Shown here piece by piece: positions 28,010 through 35,219 of a DNA stretch of 64,000 nt; position 1 is the stretch's first letter; each line of letters begins with the position of its first letter. The stretch is taken from positions 20,706-84,705 of the forward strand of contig CAYLMK010000023.1 in NCBI GenBank assembly GCA_964384945.1. Direction: 5' to 3'. The position numbers and the translations under genes are program-made. The notes beneath the pieces are model-generated. The model was not told the origin of the DNA. It ran no database searches and saw only the letters and a list, made by a program, of their open reading frames with translations. The stretch comes from S015-6 sp964384945 (GTDB taxonomy: Bacteria; Desulfobacterota; DSWW01).

Positions 28010-28678
28010 TCACGGACGCGCCTCCCCGCCAAGGTTCTCTGCCGCCGGCAGGTAAGGCTTTGGGTCGATGCGCCTTCCGGCGCGGAGGACCTCGTAGTGG
28101 AGGTGGGGGCCCGTTGCCCGGCCCGTGTCCCCCACCGTGCCGATCGCGGTTCCTTTGTGGACCGAGTCGCCTTGGCGGACGAGGATCCGGTCCATGTGGG
28201 CGTACCGTGTCGCGTGACCGTGTGGGTGCCCCAGGATGACCGTCTTCCCGTAGTTCCCTCGCCAGCCCGCCCAGAGCACCTCTCCGTCGGCGGTCGCCGA
28301 CACCGGGGTTCCCCGCGCCGCGGCTATGTCGATCCCCTTGTGAAATTCCGGGAAGCCGGAGAAGGGATCGAGCCTCAGGCCGAACTCAGAGCTCACGGTT
28401 CCCAGGACGGGAAGCCCGGCCGGGAGGGCGAGCAAGGACGCCTCGAACCTGTCGGCGGCGGACCGCTCTGCCGTGAGCCGAATCTCCCGGAGCGAGGCGA
28501 GAATCCGGGAAAGATGGGCGGCGTTGTCGATCGCCTCGTGTGTGGCGGGTGAAACCGCGGTCTCGGGCGTGTGAGTGATGTGGGAAAGGAGGGGGAGGGG
28601 CAGGACAAACAGGGAGATCAGGAGAAGACCCTTCCCGCTCCATTCGGCAGGCAGAGAACTGGGCATTCGGGATGTCAT
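28010..28678 (-). CDS. M23-family metallopeptidase (peptidoglycan endopeptidase)
   Basis: This is about 222 aa: a cytoplasmic N-terminus, one membrane anchor (GLLLISLFVLPLPLL), a helical linker, then a LytM/M23 domain with zinc ligands in FHKGIDIA (His, Asp) and HLHYE (His). M23 peptidases on conjugative elements open the peptidoglycan for the transfer apparatus. All four metal and active-site positions appear present. The gene lies between SSB and the repeat array on the same strand. The start is uncertain because no clear Shine-Dalgarno is visible; 28678 or the Met four codons later both leave the anchor intact. Confidence 0.85.
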   Translation of the reverse strand: MTSRMPSSLPAEWSGKGLLLISLFVLPLPLLSHITHTPETAVSPATHEAIDNAAHLSRILASLREIRLTAERSAADRFEASLLALPAGLPVLGTVSSEFGLRLDPFSGFPEFHKGIDIAAARGTPVSATADGEVLWAGWRGNYGKTVILGHPHGHATRYAHMDRILVRQGDSVHKGTAIGTVGDTGRATGPHLHYEVLRAGRRIDPKPYLPAAENLGGEARP

Positions 28679-28782
28679 GCTGGGCGTTGATGTGCAAGAG
28701 GTGTGCCCTGACCGACGCGGGGTCGGAGGAAAAAAAGGAGGGATTCGCAAGTGGTCCGACTTGACGGCTTTGTTACGCTGCC

Positions 28783-28818
28783 GCTCCTGCGCTTCCGGCA
28801 GGCGAGAAGCGCAGGAGC
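28783..28818. repeat. perfect 13-bp stem hairpin downstream of ssb
   Basis: GCTCCTGCGCTTC (28783-28795) and its exact complement GAAGCGCAGGAGC (28806-28818) enclose a 10-nt loop. It lies in the spacer between the end of ssb and the M23 gene. No U-tract follows on either strand, so it may be an mRNA stability or regulatory element rather than an intrinsic terminator. Confidence 0.5.
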
Positions 28819-28924
28819 GAGCAGGTGCATAGCAGCGTGAGGGCGGGGCCCCCTGGCACTGATCCGCCAGGGGGCCGTCCCGTCGTGTCCGCCTTGCCGC
28901 CGGCCGGCAGGCAGGCCGGTCGGG

Positions 28925-29323
28925 CTAGAACGGGATGTCGTCGTCCTTGACCGGGGGCGGCTCGCTGGCAGCCGTCACGGAGGCTCCCTTCCCGCCGTTG
29001 CCGCCCAGGAACTGCACCGAGCCCGCGATGATCTCCGTGACCGAGCGCTTGTCGCCCTCCTTCTCCCAGGACCGGCTCTGGAGCCTCCCCTCGACGAACA
29101 CGGTGCGGCCCTTGGCCAGGTGCTGGCCGCAGATCTCCGCGAGCTTGCCGAACGCCACGACGCGGTGCCACTCGGTCCGCTCGGCCTTGTCGCCCTCGGC
29201 CGTGTTCCACCGCTCGTTGGTGGCCACAGACAAAGTGGCGACGGCGGTGCCGCTCTGCGTGTGCCGGATCTCCGGGTCCCTGCCGAGGTTGCCGATGAGC
29301 ATCACTTTGTTCAGGCTCGCCAT
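28925..29323 (-). CDS. ssb: single-stranded DNA-binding protein
   Basis: This 132-aa SSB has an OB-fold N-terminus (MLIGNLGRDPEIR, ATLSVATNERW, EWHRVVAFGKLAEI) and the acidic C-terminal tip DDDIPF that recruits repair and replication proteins. The linker is very short. AAAGGAG precedes the start at 29323. As part of the conjugation module it is probably the element's own SSB, coating incoming single strands, rather than the host housekeeping copy. Confidence 0.95.
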   Translation of the reverse strand: MASLNKVMLIGNLGRDPEIRHTQSGTAVATLSVATNERWNTAEGDKAERTEWHRVVAFGKLAEICGQHLAKGRTVFVEGRLQSRSWEKEGDKRSVTEIIAGSVQFLGGNGGKGASVTAASEPPPVKDDDIPF

Positions 29324-29660
29324 GTCCGACTCCTTTCTCTTTGGGAATTGGTTTAGCGAGGTCAAGATCGCTTGACCTTTCACTTCAAGAGAAGGTCAAG
29401 CGGTTCGTGCTCCGGCCCGGCCAAGAGCTACGCTCCAGGCTACGTTTCAGACTGCATGCCGATCTCGGCGGTAGGCTCGGGTTTGTCAGGTGAGGGACCT
29501 CCTTGCGGCATCTCCTCAGCAAGACCTGTACCAAGACCGGTGCCGGAAGGGCTCTCGCGGAGATTGCGGCGAGGGGGTCGCTTTGGCTTGAAGTGCGCAG
29601 CGCAAATGGTCGCCCGAATATCAATACTGGATGGAGGGACGCTCAGATGATGGAGGCAGG
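29324..29660. other. spacer upstream of ssb with GGTCAAG repeats
   Basis: No convincing gene is seen here. Close to the ssb start are three copies of one motif: AGGTCAAG (29359-29366) and its complement CTTGACCT (29371-29378) form an 8-bp palindrome with a 4-bp loop, and AAGGTCAAG recurs at 29392-29400. CTTGACC also contains a -35-like TTGACC for the leftward ssb gene, so this is a likely operator/promoter cluster. Confidence 0.5.
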
Positions 29661-30116
29661 TTACGCTCCGATGAGGGAATTCTCCTGGAAGCTGAAGAAG
29701 CTGCCGTCCGGGGCGACCACGATGTGGTCCAGGACCTCGATGCCCAAGAGCTTGCCCCCCTGAACCAGGCGGACCGTGAGAGCCCTGTCCTCGTCGGACG
29801 GGGCGGTGTCTCCTGAGATATGGTTGTGCGCGACCACGATTCTTTCCGCGTTTGCCAGGATCGCCGGCTTATAGACATCAGAAGGCCGGACGACCGTTTG
29901 ATTCAGAGACCCCAGGGCCACGAGGTTCACGCCGATGAGCTTGAGCTTGGTGTCGAGCAGTGCGACCGCGAAGCCCTCCCGGTCGTATCCCGCAAAGAAC
30001 CGGGCGAATACCCTGGCCGCGGCATCGGCCCTGCGGATCGCATATTGGGGGCCCGCCCGTTCCCGGACCAGCACGACCTTGTACACAGGCGGGTAGGTGC
30101 GCTTGCCGGAAGACAT
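29661..30116 (-). CDS. RadC-like JAB/MPN-domain protein
   Basis: This 151-aa protein has the metal-binding JAMM motif H97-N-H99-x7-S107-x2-D110 (HNHISGDTAPSDED). It is only the C-terminal domain of the long RadC proteins; the helix-hairpin-helix N-terminus is missing, as is usual for copies carried on islands, plasmids and phages. The function of RadC in repair is disputed; the mobile-element version is common but not characterised. AGGAGA lies upstream of the start. It ends the leftward conjugation block; beyond it the gene orientation switches to the cargo. Confidence 0.88.
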   Translation of the reverse strand: MSSGKRTYPPVYKVVLVRERAGPQYAIRRADAAARVFARFFAGYDREGFAVALLDTKLKLIGVNLVALGSLNQTVVRPSDVYKPAILANAERIVVAHNHISGDTAPSDEDRALTVRLVQGGKLLGIEVLDHIVVAPDGSFFSFQENSLIGA

Positions 30117-30171
30117 GGGAAGTTCTCCTTGTTGGTTTCATTTGTCAAAGGGATCCGCCGCTCGCCTTCTA

Positions 30172-30240
30172 TCCCTCCGGGAGTTCGAGCACGGCGTTGC
30201 GGCGGAAGCTGAAGAACCTCCGGTTCGGGGTCACGATCAT
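30172..30240 (-). pseudogene. remnant of a second radC 3' end
   Basis: On the reverse strand the last codons of a frame read MIVTPNRRFFSFRRNAVL, which aligns with the C-terminus of the adjacent RadC-like protein (HIVVAPDGSFFSFQENSL), about half identical. The sequence upstream in the same frame has no RadC similarity. This looks like a truncated duplicate of the neighbouring gene, left by recombination at the edge of the cargo region. Confidence 0.6.
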
Positions 30241-30265
30241 GTGGCGGCGGTGGTGGGCGGAGCCG

Positions 30266-30305
30266 TCTTCTTGGCCTCTTCGCCCGGCCGGAGAGGCCAA
30301 GAAGA
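30266..30305. repeat. 14-bp perfect stem hairpin at cargo boundary
   Basis: TCTTCTTGGCCTCT (30266-30279) pairs perfectly with AGAGGCCAAGAAGA (30292-30305) across a 12-nt loop that itself contains CCGGCCGG. No U-tract follows. Its location between the radC remnant and the cargo genes suggests a recombination-associated or regulatory structure; no function is known. Confidence 0.5.
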
Positions 30306-30590
30306 ACGGGGTGGGCGGGAACCCCCGATTGGCCGACCGCGTCGGCCCCATGGCCGTGGTGGTCTGAAGGAGAAGAGCGCGTCAATGAGAATGAGAAAGT
30401 GCATCAGGCATGGGAAGAAGAAAGTGTACCGCCTCGATGCGTTGATGTTTTGTCTCCGTCTGCTCTGAAAAGAGTATAACGGTAATATGAACAGATTTTG
30501 CAATTCGTTGGTGGTCGTGTAGAATTCCCTCATTGCGCCGTCGCTCGGATGTGCGGCGCGGCGCTGCACAGCGTTCTGCCGGGGGTTCAT

Positions 30591-32051
30591 ATGACACGAA
30601 GGCAGCCGGTCCGGCCCTTCGGTAAGCGTGAAGGTCCGTCTCTGGAATTCAAGGAAGCCGCCGACACTCTGCCCAGGAGCTTCTTCGAAACCGTTTGCGC
30701 CTTTCTGAACCTCGATGGCGGGCTCATCCTTCTCGGGGTGGCCGATGACGGGACCGTGACCGGGGTTGCGCGCGATGCGGTGGACCGGATGAAGACCGAG
30801 ATCGCAAGCCTTTCCAACAACCCGAACAAACTGGACCCACCGTACCTGCTCTTCCCCCACGCGGAGCAAATCGCCGGGAAATGGGTCATCAAAGTCCAGG
30901 TCCCTGCGAGCTCACAGGTCCATCGGACCGGAGGTGCCGTGTTCCTCCGCGGTGAGGATGGGGACTACCAGATCACGGATCTGAACCGCATTGCCGGGGT
31001 GGTCAACCGGAAGCTGAGCTTCTTCACCGAACAGCGGGTTCTTCCCCATCTGGAGATGGCCGATCTCAGGCCCGATCTCTTCGAAAAGGCCCGGCGGTTG
31101 ATGCGCGGCCGCACCCCTCAGCATCCGTGGGCGGATCTCGCCCCGGACGAACTGCTGAACATCGCCGGGTTCGTGCGCAAGGATGTGTTCACCGGGAAGG
31201 CGGGCTACACGCTTGCCGCAGCGCTCATGTTCGGTACCGACGAGATCATCCAAAGCGTCGCGCCCGGCTACAAGTTCGACGCGCTCTTGCGCCGGCGCGA
31301 CACGGACCGTTACGATGACCGGCTGATCGTTCGCACCAACCTGATTGACGCCTTTGATCTGCTCATGGGCTTTGTGGAAAAGCATCTCGACGACCCGTTC
31401 TACCTGGAAGGCACCGCCTCGGTCAGCCTGCGCGCCCGCATCTTCCGAGAACTGGTCGCCAACATTGTCGCCCATCGCGAGTATACGAGCGCCGCGCCGG
31501 CTACGATGGTGATCTACAAAGACCGGGTGGAGTTCAAGAACCCCAATATCCCTCACGGTCGCGGCCCCATTGACCCAGCCCACTTCACGCCCTATCCGAA
31601 GAACCCGACCCTATGCAAGTTCCTCATCCAGTTGGGCCGATACGAGGAGCTGGGGTCCGGCGTCAACAACGTCACCAGGTACCTTCCGTTCTATGCGCCG
31701 GGGGCCGGAACCCCCTCCTTCATCGAGGACGAAATGTTCATGACGCTCGTGCCGTTGGCGCCGGCTGCGGGTGAAGTCACGGGTGAAGTCGCGGGTGAAG
31801 TCACGGGCGAAGTCACGGGTGAAGTGGGACAGTTGTTACGCGTGTTGACGAAGCCCATGAGCCGATCGGAGATCCAATCGGCCTTGGTCTTGAAGGGCCA
31901 GGCAAACTTTCGAAACCGCTACCTGCAGCCGGCCTTGAGTGCCAACTTGGTTGAGATGACCATTCCCGAAAAGCCCAACAGCAGATTGCAGAAATACCGG
32001 CTGACGGAAAAGGGCCGGCAAGCATTGCGCGATCGGAGGGGAGGGACATAA
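30591..32051 (+). CDS. AlbA_2 (Schlafen-like) / RecG-like ATP-binding DNA-binding protein
   Basis: This 486-aa protein has an N-terminal AlbA_2 domain (LEFKEAADTLPRSFFETVCAF, DGGLILLGVADDG), as in bacterial 'putative transcriptional regulator/ATP-dependent helicase RecG-like' proteins, a central HATPase-like region (FRELVANIVAHREYTSAA, ELGSGVNNV), a linker of five GEV[T/A] repeats and a C-terminal winged helix (LRVLTKPMSRSEIQSALVLK). Proteins of this type are frequent in defence islands as regulators or accessory factors. The start at 30591 is preceded by GGGGG; the frame extends upstream to 30498 without features. It opens the rightward cargo. Confidence 0.82.
   Translation: MTRRQPVRPFGKREGPSLEFKEAADTLPRSFFETVCAFLNLDGGLILLGVADDGTVTGVARDAVDRMKTEIASLSNNPNKLDPPYLLFPHAEQIAGKWVIKVQVPASSQVHRTGGAVFLRGEDGDYQITDLNRIAGVVNRKLSFFTEQRVLPHLEMADLRPDLFEKARRLMRGRTPQHPWADLAPDELLNIAGFVRKDVFTGKAGYTLAAALMFGTDEIIQSVAPGYKFDALLRRRDTDRYDDRLIVRTNLIDAFDLLMGFVEKHLDDPFYLEGTASVSLRARIFRELVANIVAHREYTSAAPATMVIYKDRVEFKNPNIPHGRGPIDPAHFTPYPKNPTLCKFLIQLGRYEELGSGVNNVTRYLPFYAPGAGTPSFIEDEMFMTLVPLAPAAGEVTGEVAGEVTGEVTGEVGQLLRVLTKPMSRSEIQSALVLKGQANFRNRYLQPALSANLVEMTIPEKPNSRLQKYRLTEKGRQALRDRRGGT
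31769..31827 (+). repeat. five tandem 12-bp repeats inside the AlbA_2 gene
   Basis: Five near-identical 12-bp units of GGTGAAGTCACG type encode the GEVTGEVAGEV linker between the ATP-binding region and the winged helix. The unit is a multiple of three, so copy-number change would alter linker length without shifting the frame. Confidence 0.85.
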
Positions 32052-32297
32052 ACGGTTTCCTCGACAGACTCATTTCATGGGCTGGCGCTGAGTAGAGGGG
32101 CTCGCAAAGAGACCCCCGCGTCGTCAGGTTAGGAAGCAGGATGTTGACTCGCCCGATAATGAAGCTCGTCAGATCTGCGATTGCACCGGATACCGTACTG
32201 CCTCATAGAAGACAAGACAAAAGAAGAGAGAATTACTTCCAGAGCAATCCAAAGGTTGAATCACGAAGTCAAAGAACGATCTGCATTGGAGGGGCCT

Positions 32298-33329
32298 ATG
32301 TCACTGTGGCTATTCCGGGCTGGTAGACACGGGGAGTTCGAGAAGAAATTCCTCGATGATCGACGAGTCTACATAACATGGGAGGGCCTCAAGAGCGATC
32401 TGTCAAAGCTCAAGGACAAAGAGGGTCTTCTGGAGATTTTGAAGAGAACCTACCCCGATTCCAAGGTGAAGAAGCTTCAGAATAACGCGAGCCAGATCTG
32501 GCCTGCCGTCACGAAAATGAAGCCGGGGGACTGGGTTGTTCTCCCCAGTAAGATGAAGCCGGCTCTGCACTTTGGGGAGCTCACCGGCACATACAAGTAC
32601 GATGTGAATGCGCAGGACCCATTCTATCACTACCTCGATCTCAACTGGTTTGCGACCGATATCCCACGATCCAACTTCGACCAAGATCTGCTTTATTCTT
32701 TTGGCGCTTTTATGACCATTTGCCGGATCGAGAGGAACGAGGCCGAGGTCCGGGTGCGCACCATGGCGAACGCTGGCTGGAAATCCACCCGCCCGAAGAG
32801 CCCTCACAAGGTTCAAGACCATGAACAATTGGAGGATTTTGTTGATTTGGAGCGCCTTGGCCGTGACGAGATCGCCAAACTCATCATTCACAAGTTCAAG
32901 GGGCATGACCTCGCACGGCTTGTCGATGACATCCTGCGTGCCCAGGGCTATACCACCTACGTCAGCCCGCCCGGGCCTGACAAAGGGGTGGATATTCTCG
33001 CCGCCCCCGGGCCGCTAGGATTCGGTAATCCACGAATCTGCGTCCAGGTGAAGTCTGGCGACACGCCTGTGGACTCGCCGACCCTAAACCAACTGATTGG
33101 AGCCATGCAGACAGTCCAAGCCGATCAGGGGCTGCTTGTCTCTTGGGGCGGGTTCAAGTCCTCGATCGATAGAGAAATCCCGGCCCAGTTCTTCCGCGTC
33201 CGGCTTTGGGACCAGGACACCCTCATTAGCGAACTCCTTACACATTATGAGGACCTAGGCGAGGACCTCCGTACGGACATTCCGCTCAAGCGCATCTGGA
33301 CCGTCAGCACTACCGAGGAAGAGGAATAG
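32298..33329 (+). CDS. Mrr-type restriction endonuclease
   Basis: This 343-aa protein has a C-terminal Mrr_cat domain (about residues 200-320): DDILRAQGY, GPDKGVDILA (catalytic Asp) and ICVQVKSG (Gln-x-Lys of the PD-(D/E)XK fold), followed by the Mrr helix QLIGAMQTVQADQGLLVSWG. The N-terminal 150 residues (LWLFRAGRHGEFEKKFLDD, MKPGDWVVLPSKMK) resemble a substrate-recognition module of Mrr-like type IV enzymes. GGAGGGG precedes the ATG at 32298; the frame reaches back to 32181 without features. The next gene starts 3 bp after its stop, so the two are translationally linked. It likely cuts modified foreign DNA. Confidence 0.85.
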   Translation: MSLWLFRAGRHGEFEKKFLDDRRVYITWEGLKSDLSKLKDKEGLLEILKRTYPDSKVKKLQNNASQIWPAVTKMKPGDWVVLPSKMKPALHFGELTGTYKYDVNAQDPFYHYLDLNWFATDIPRSNFDQDLLYSFGAFMTICRIERNEAEVRVRTMANAGWKSTRPKSPHKVQDHEQLEDFVDLERLGRDEIAKLIIHKFKGHDLARLVDDILRAQGYTTYVSPPGPDKGVDILAAPGPLGFGNPRICVQVKSGDTPVDSPTLNQLIGAMQTVQADQGLLVSWGGFKSSIDREIPAQFFRVRLWDQDTLISELLTHYEDLGEDLRTDIPLKRIWTVSTTEEEE

Positions 33330-33332
33330 AAT

Positions 33333-34571
33333 ATGCGAGGCAGTGTAGAGATCCGGGATAGCGCCGAAATCGCTCGAATCCTGCAAGTCTTCTCTTGGCT
33401 TGACGACGTCCGTTGGAGCCATCCCGCCAATTACAACCTGATCAATTACTGCGCGGACGATCTCACGCCGGACGAGAAACTACTGACTCATTGGCTCTGT
33501 TATGTTACTGACCGCCAAACCGGATTCGAGCGTGTTTGGGAGGTCGGCGGCTACGTCATCTCCCACCTGGTGCGCGCGTATACGCGGAGCGAACTGGATC
33601 CCAAGAAGACGGTCGAATCCTACCTTAGATACCCGGCCTCAGAGAAAGGCCTCCGGCTCGAATGCCGGTTGGAAGCTCCCAATCAAAGACTCGCTTATTT
33701 CGATATTTACTCGGGACCGGTCGAGTTCGCTTCACGTTACATGCCAAGCGATGTGATCGCGATGCTGCGCACCTTACTGATTCTCGACCGGCTCTCGCGA
33801 CGGAGCCTCGCCCGCTTCATTTGCCAGATCGTACGGGCTGAAGACGACCAATCGTCCGCGATGCGCATGCTGGCAGCGGCGCTTCATTTCTTGACCTACA
33901 AGGATCTCGGCCAGGTGGAAGCCGCCGAAGTACCAAATCGGATGGCAGCTCTCAGGGGGGATCTTGAGAATCAATTTGTCGCCCTCGATAGGGATCCTTC
34001 CGAGTTCTTTCGTGATCTCCTGAATCACTTCGATTCCTTCCGCAAGAAGCGCCTCTGGTGTTCAATACGTGACTTCATGAAAAGCCTCGAGTTCAATGCT
34101 AACTTGGTATCCGCGATGAAGGCCATCGATTCGTTCGAGGCGAAACGCTGGCAACGTCACAATCCCCACCTCACAGCCGCCCTTCATGTGATCGAATTGC
34201 CCGGGGACGTATGGAATAACAAGCGTGTTTTCCGGGACGGTCTATTTGCACCGAGGCTTGGTGCGATCCCGAAGACGTGGGATATGCCAAGAACGGTTCG
34301 AAGCATCTATGAGCAAGTCAGGGGGCAGGGGACGACCTTCTACCCGGAGCAGCTTGATGTGACTTTCGACTTTGTTCCGCGAATGTGCGACCGACGTATG
34401 TGCCGCATATGTATTTTTGGAGACGGGATCTCACGGCTTTGTCACCAGAAGCGCGACCTCTTCTGTCCGGTGACTTTGGCGGCATGCGGCTATGTCCACC
34501 CGTGTAACCCAAACAAGTGTCCGGTCAAGGACGATGGGGTTAAGGGAGTTTGTGCCAACTCAATTTGCTAG
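33333..34571 (+). CDS. unrecognised protein with C-terminal Cys cluster, partner of Mrr-type nuclease
   Basis: This 412-aa protein was not recognised. The N-terminal about 330 residues are mainly helical with charged and aromatic segments (FSWLDDVRWSHPANYNLI, SRRSLARFICQIVRAEDDQ). The last about 60 residues contain nine Cys in a spaced pattern (MCDRRMCRIC, LCH, FCPV, ACGYVHPCNPNKCPV, VCANSIC), suggesting a zinc or iron-sulphur cluster. It follows the Mrr-type endonuclease by 3 bp and has no separate promoter, so the products probably act together: a specificity subunit, cofactor-dependent nuclease/glycosylase or immunity factor are all possible. Confidence 0.7.
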   Translation: MRGSVEIRDSAEIARILQVFSWLDDVRWSHPANYNLINYCADDLTPDEKLLTHWLCYVTDRQTGFERVWEVGGYVISHLVRAYTRSELDPKKTVESYLRYPASEKGLRLECRLEAPNQRLAYFDIYSGPVEFASRYMPSDVIAMLRTLLILDRLSRRSLARFICQIVRAEDDQSSAMRMLAAALHFLTYKDLGQVEAAEVPNRMAALRGDLENQFVALDRDPSEFFRDLLNHFDSFRKKRLWCSIRDFMKSLEFNANLVSAMKAIDSFEAKRWQRHNPHLTAALHVIELPGDVWNNKRVFRDGLFAPRLGAIPKTWDMPRTVRSIYEQVRGQGTTFYPEQLDVTFDFVPRMCDRRMCRICIFGDGISRLCHQKRDLFCPVTLAACGYVHPCNPNKCPVKDDGVKGVCANSIC

Positions 34572-34833
34572 GTGCCCGAAATCGAATCTCAGGAGTTCTG
34601 GTCCGCAGTCATGTTGCCGAGGAAGATTTCAGAGCCGGTATATGGAAGCCTGACACGACAAGAAAGGAAAGCGCCCAGGAATAGGCACAGATGGAATCGC
34701 CGAGCAGGACAACATTTCCCATGGAATTGCCCTCCGTGTTCCGTGAATCCCCCTGGCCCCGCGCGAGTGACAGAGTTCGCCTCAGCCGCGCGGGACCATG
34801 AGCTTTACATGCTTCCCGTCCGGGTCGGAGCCT

Positions 34834-35043
34834 TCAGTCGGAAAGCTCCTGGATCACCCGCGCCAGATCCTCCCTGCTCAGGAAGAGCAGGCCGGGATGG
34901 TAGTCCTTGGTATCGATGATCAGGCACTTCTCTTGTCTGGAAATCAAGAGCTGCCAGGCATCCAGCTCTTTGTAGACCGCCGCATCTTCGGGCAGTATAT
35001 CCTCCCGGCCCTTCCACGACCCGCCTCCTGTGCCCACTTTCAT
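34834..35043 (-). CDS. small hypothetical protein (69 aa)
   Basis: This leftward 69-aa frame has a strong Shine-Dalgarno (GGAGG, 7 nt before ATG 35043) and a natural-looking composition (ELDAWQLLISRQEKCLIIDT, LFLSREDLARVIQELSD). No family is recognised. It lies downstream of and on the same strand as the VIT/VWA gene, 177 bp away. The frame is open upstream to 35154 but that extension lacks a ribosome-binding site. Confidence 0.5.
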   Translation of the reverse strand: MKVGTGGGSWKGREDILPEDAAVYKELDAWQLLISRQEKCLIIDTKDYHPGLLFLSREDLARVIQELSD

Positions 35044-35198
35044 GGCAAGCCTCCAGGTTATGGGTGTGAAGCTCGGTGAGGACAGGAGTGGGTTGCCCAC
35101 CCTCATGACGCGCGTCCCAGTTCCGCTTTGAATAGAAGCGGAGTTAACTTCCATCCCAGTAGATTACAGCCCCCGGATTTCGGGAGGGAATCAGCAAG

Positions 35199-35214
35199 CA
35201 CGGGCTTGCCCGTG
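35199..35214 (-). terminator. possible terminator hairpin after the VIT/VWA gene
   Basis: CACGGGC/GCCCGTG forms a 7-bp stem with a 2-nt loop just beyond the stop of the VIT/VWA gene on its strand. A U-run is missing, so a true intrinsic terminator is uncertain. Confidence 0.3.
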
Positions 35215-35219
35215 GGAAT

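Larger units (their letters stand above)
30117..30590. other. 474-bp boundary between conjugation block and defence cargo
   Basis: No intact gene is seen here. It contains a decayed radC 3' fragment and a 14-bp perfect hairpin (both listed separately), then an AT-richer stretch from about 30400 to 30540 that probably carries the promoter for the rightward AlbA_2 gene. No single clear -35/-10 pair could be picked out. Confidence 0.6.

Noticed and set aside
26287..28239. 650-codon rightward open frame across relaxase and accessory gene
   Set aside because: It lies antisense to the relaxase with its HUH motif and runs through the repeat array; no protein features.
31769..31827. Phase-variable repeat tract in the AlbA_2 gene
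   Set aside because: Unit length is 12 bp, so gain or loss changes linker length but does not switch the gene off; kept as a repeat, not as a phase switch.
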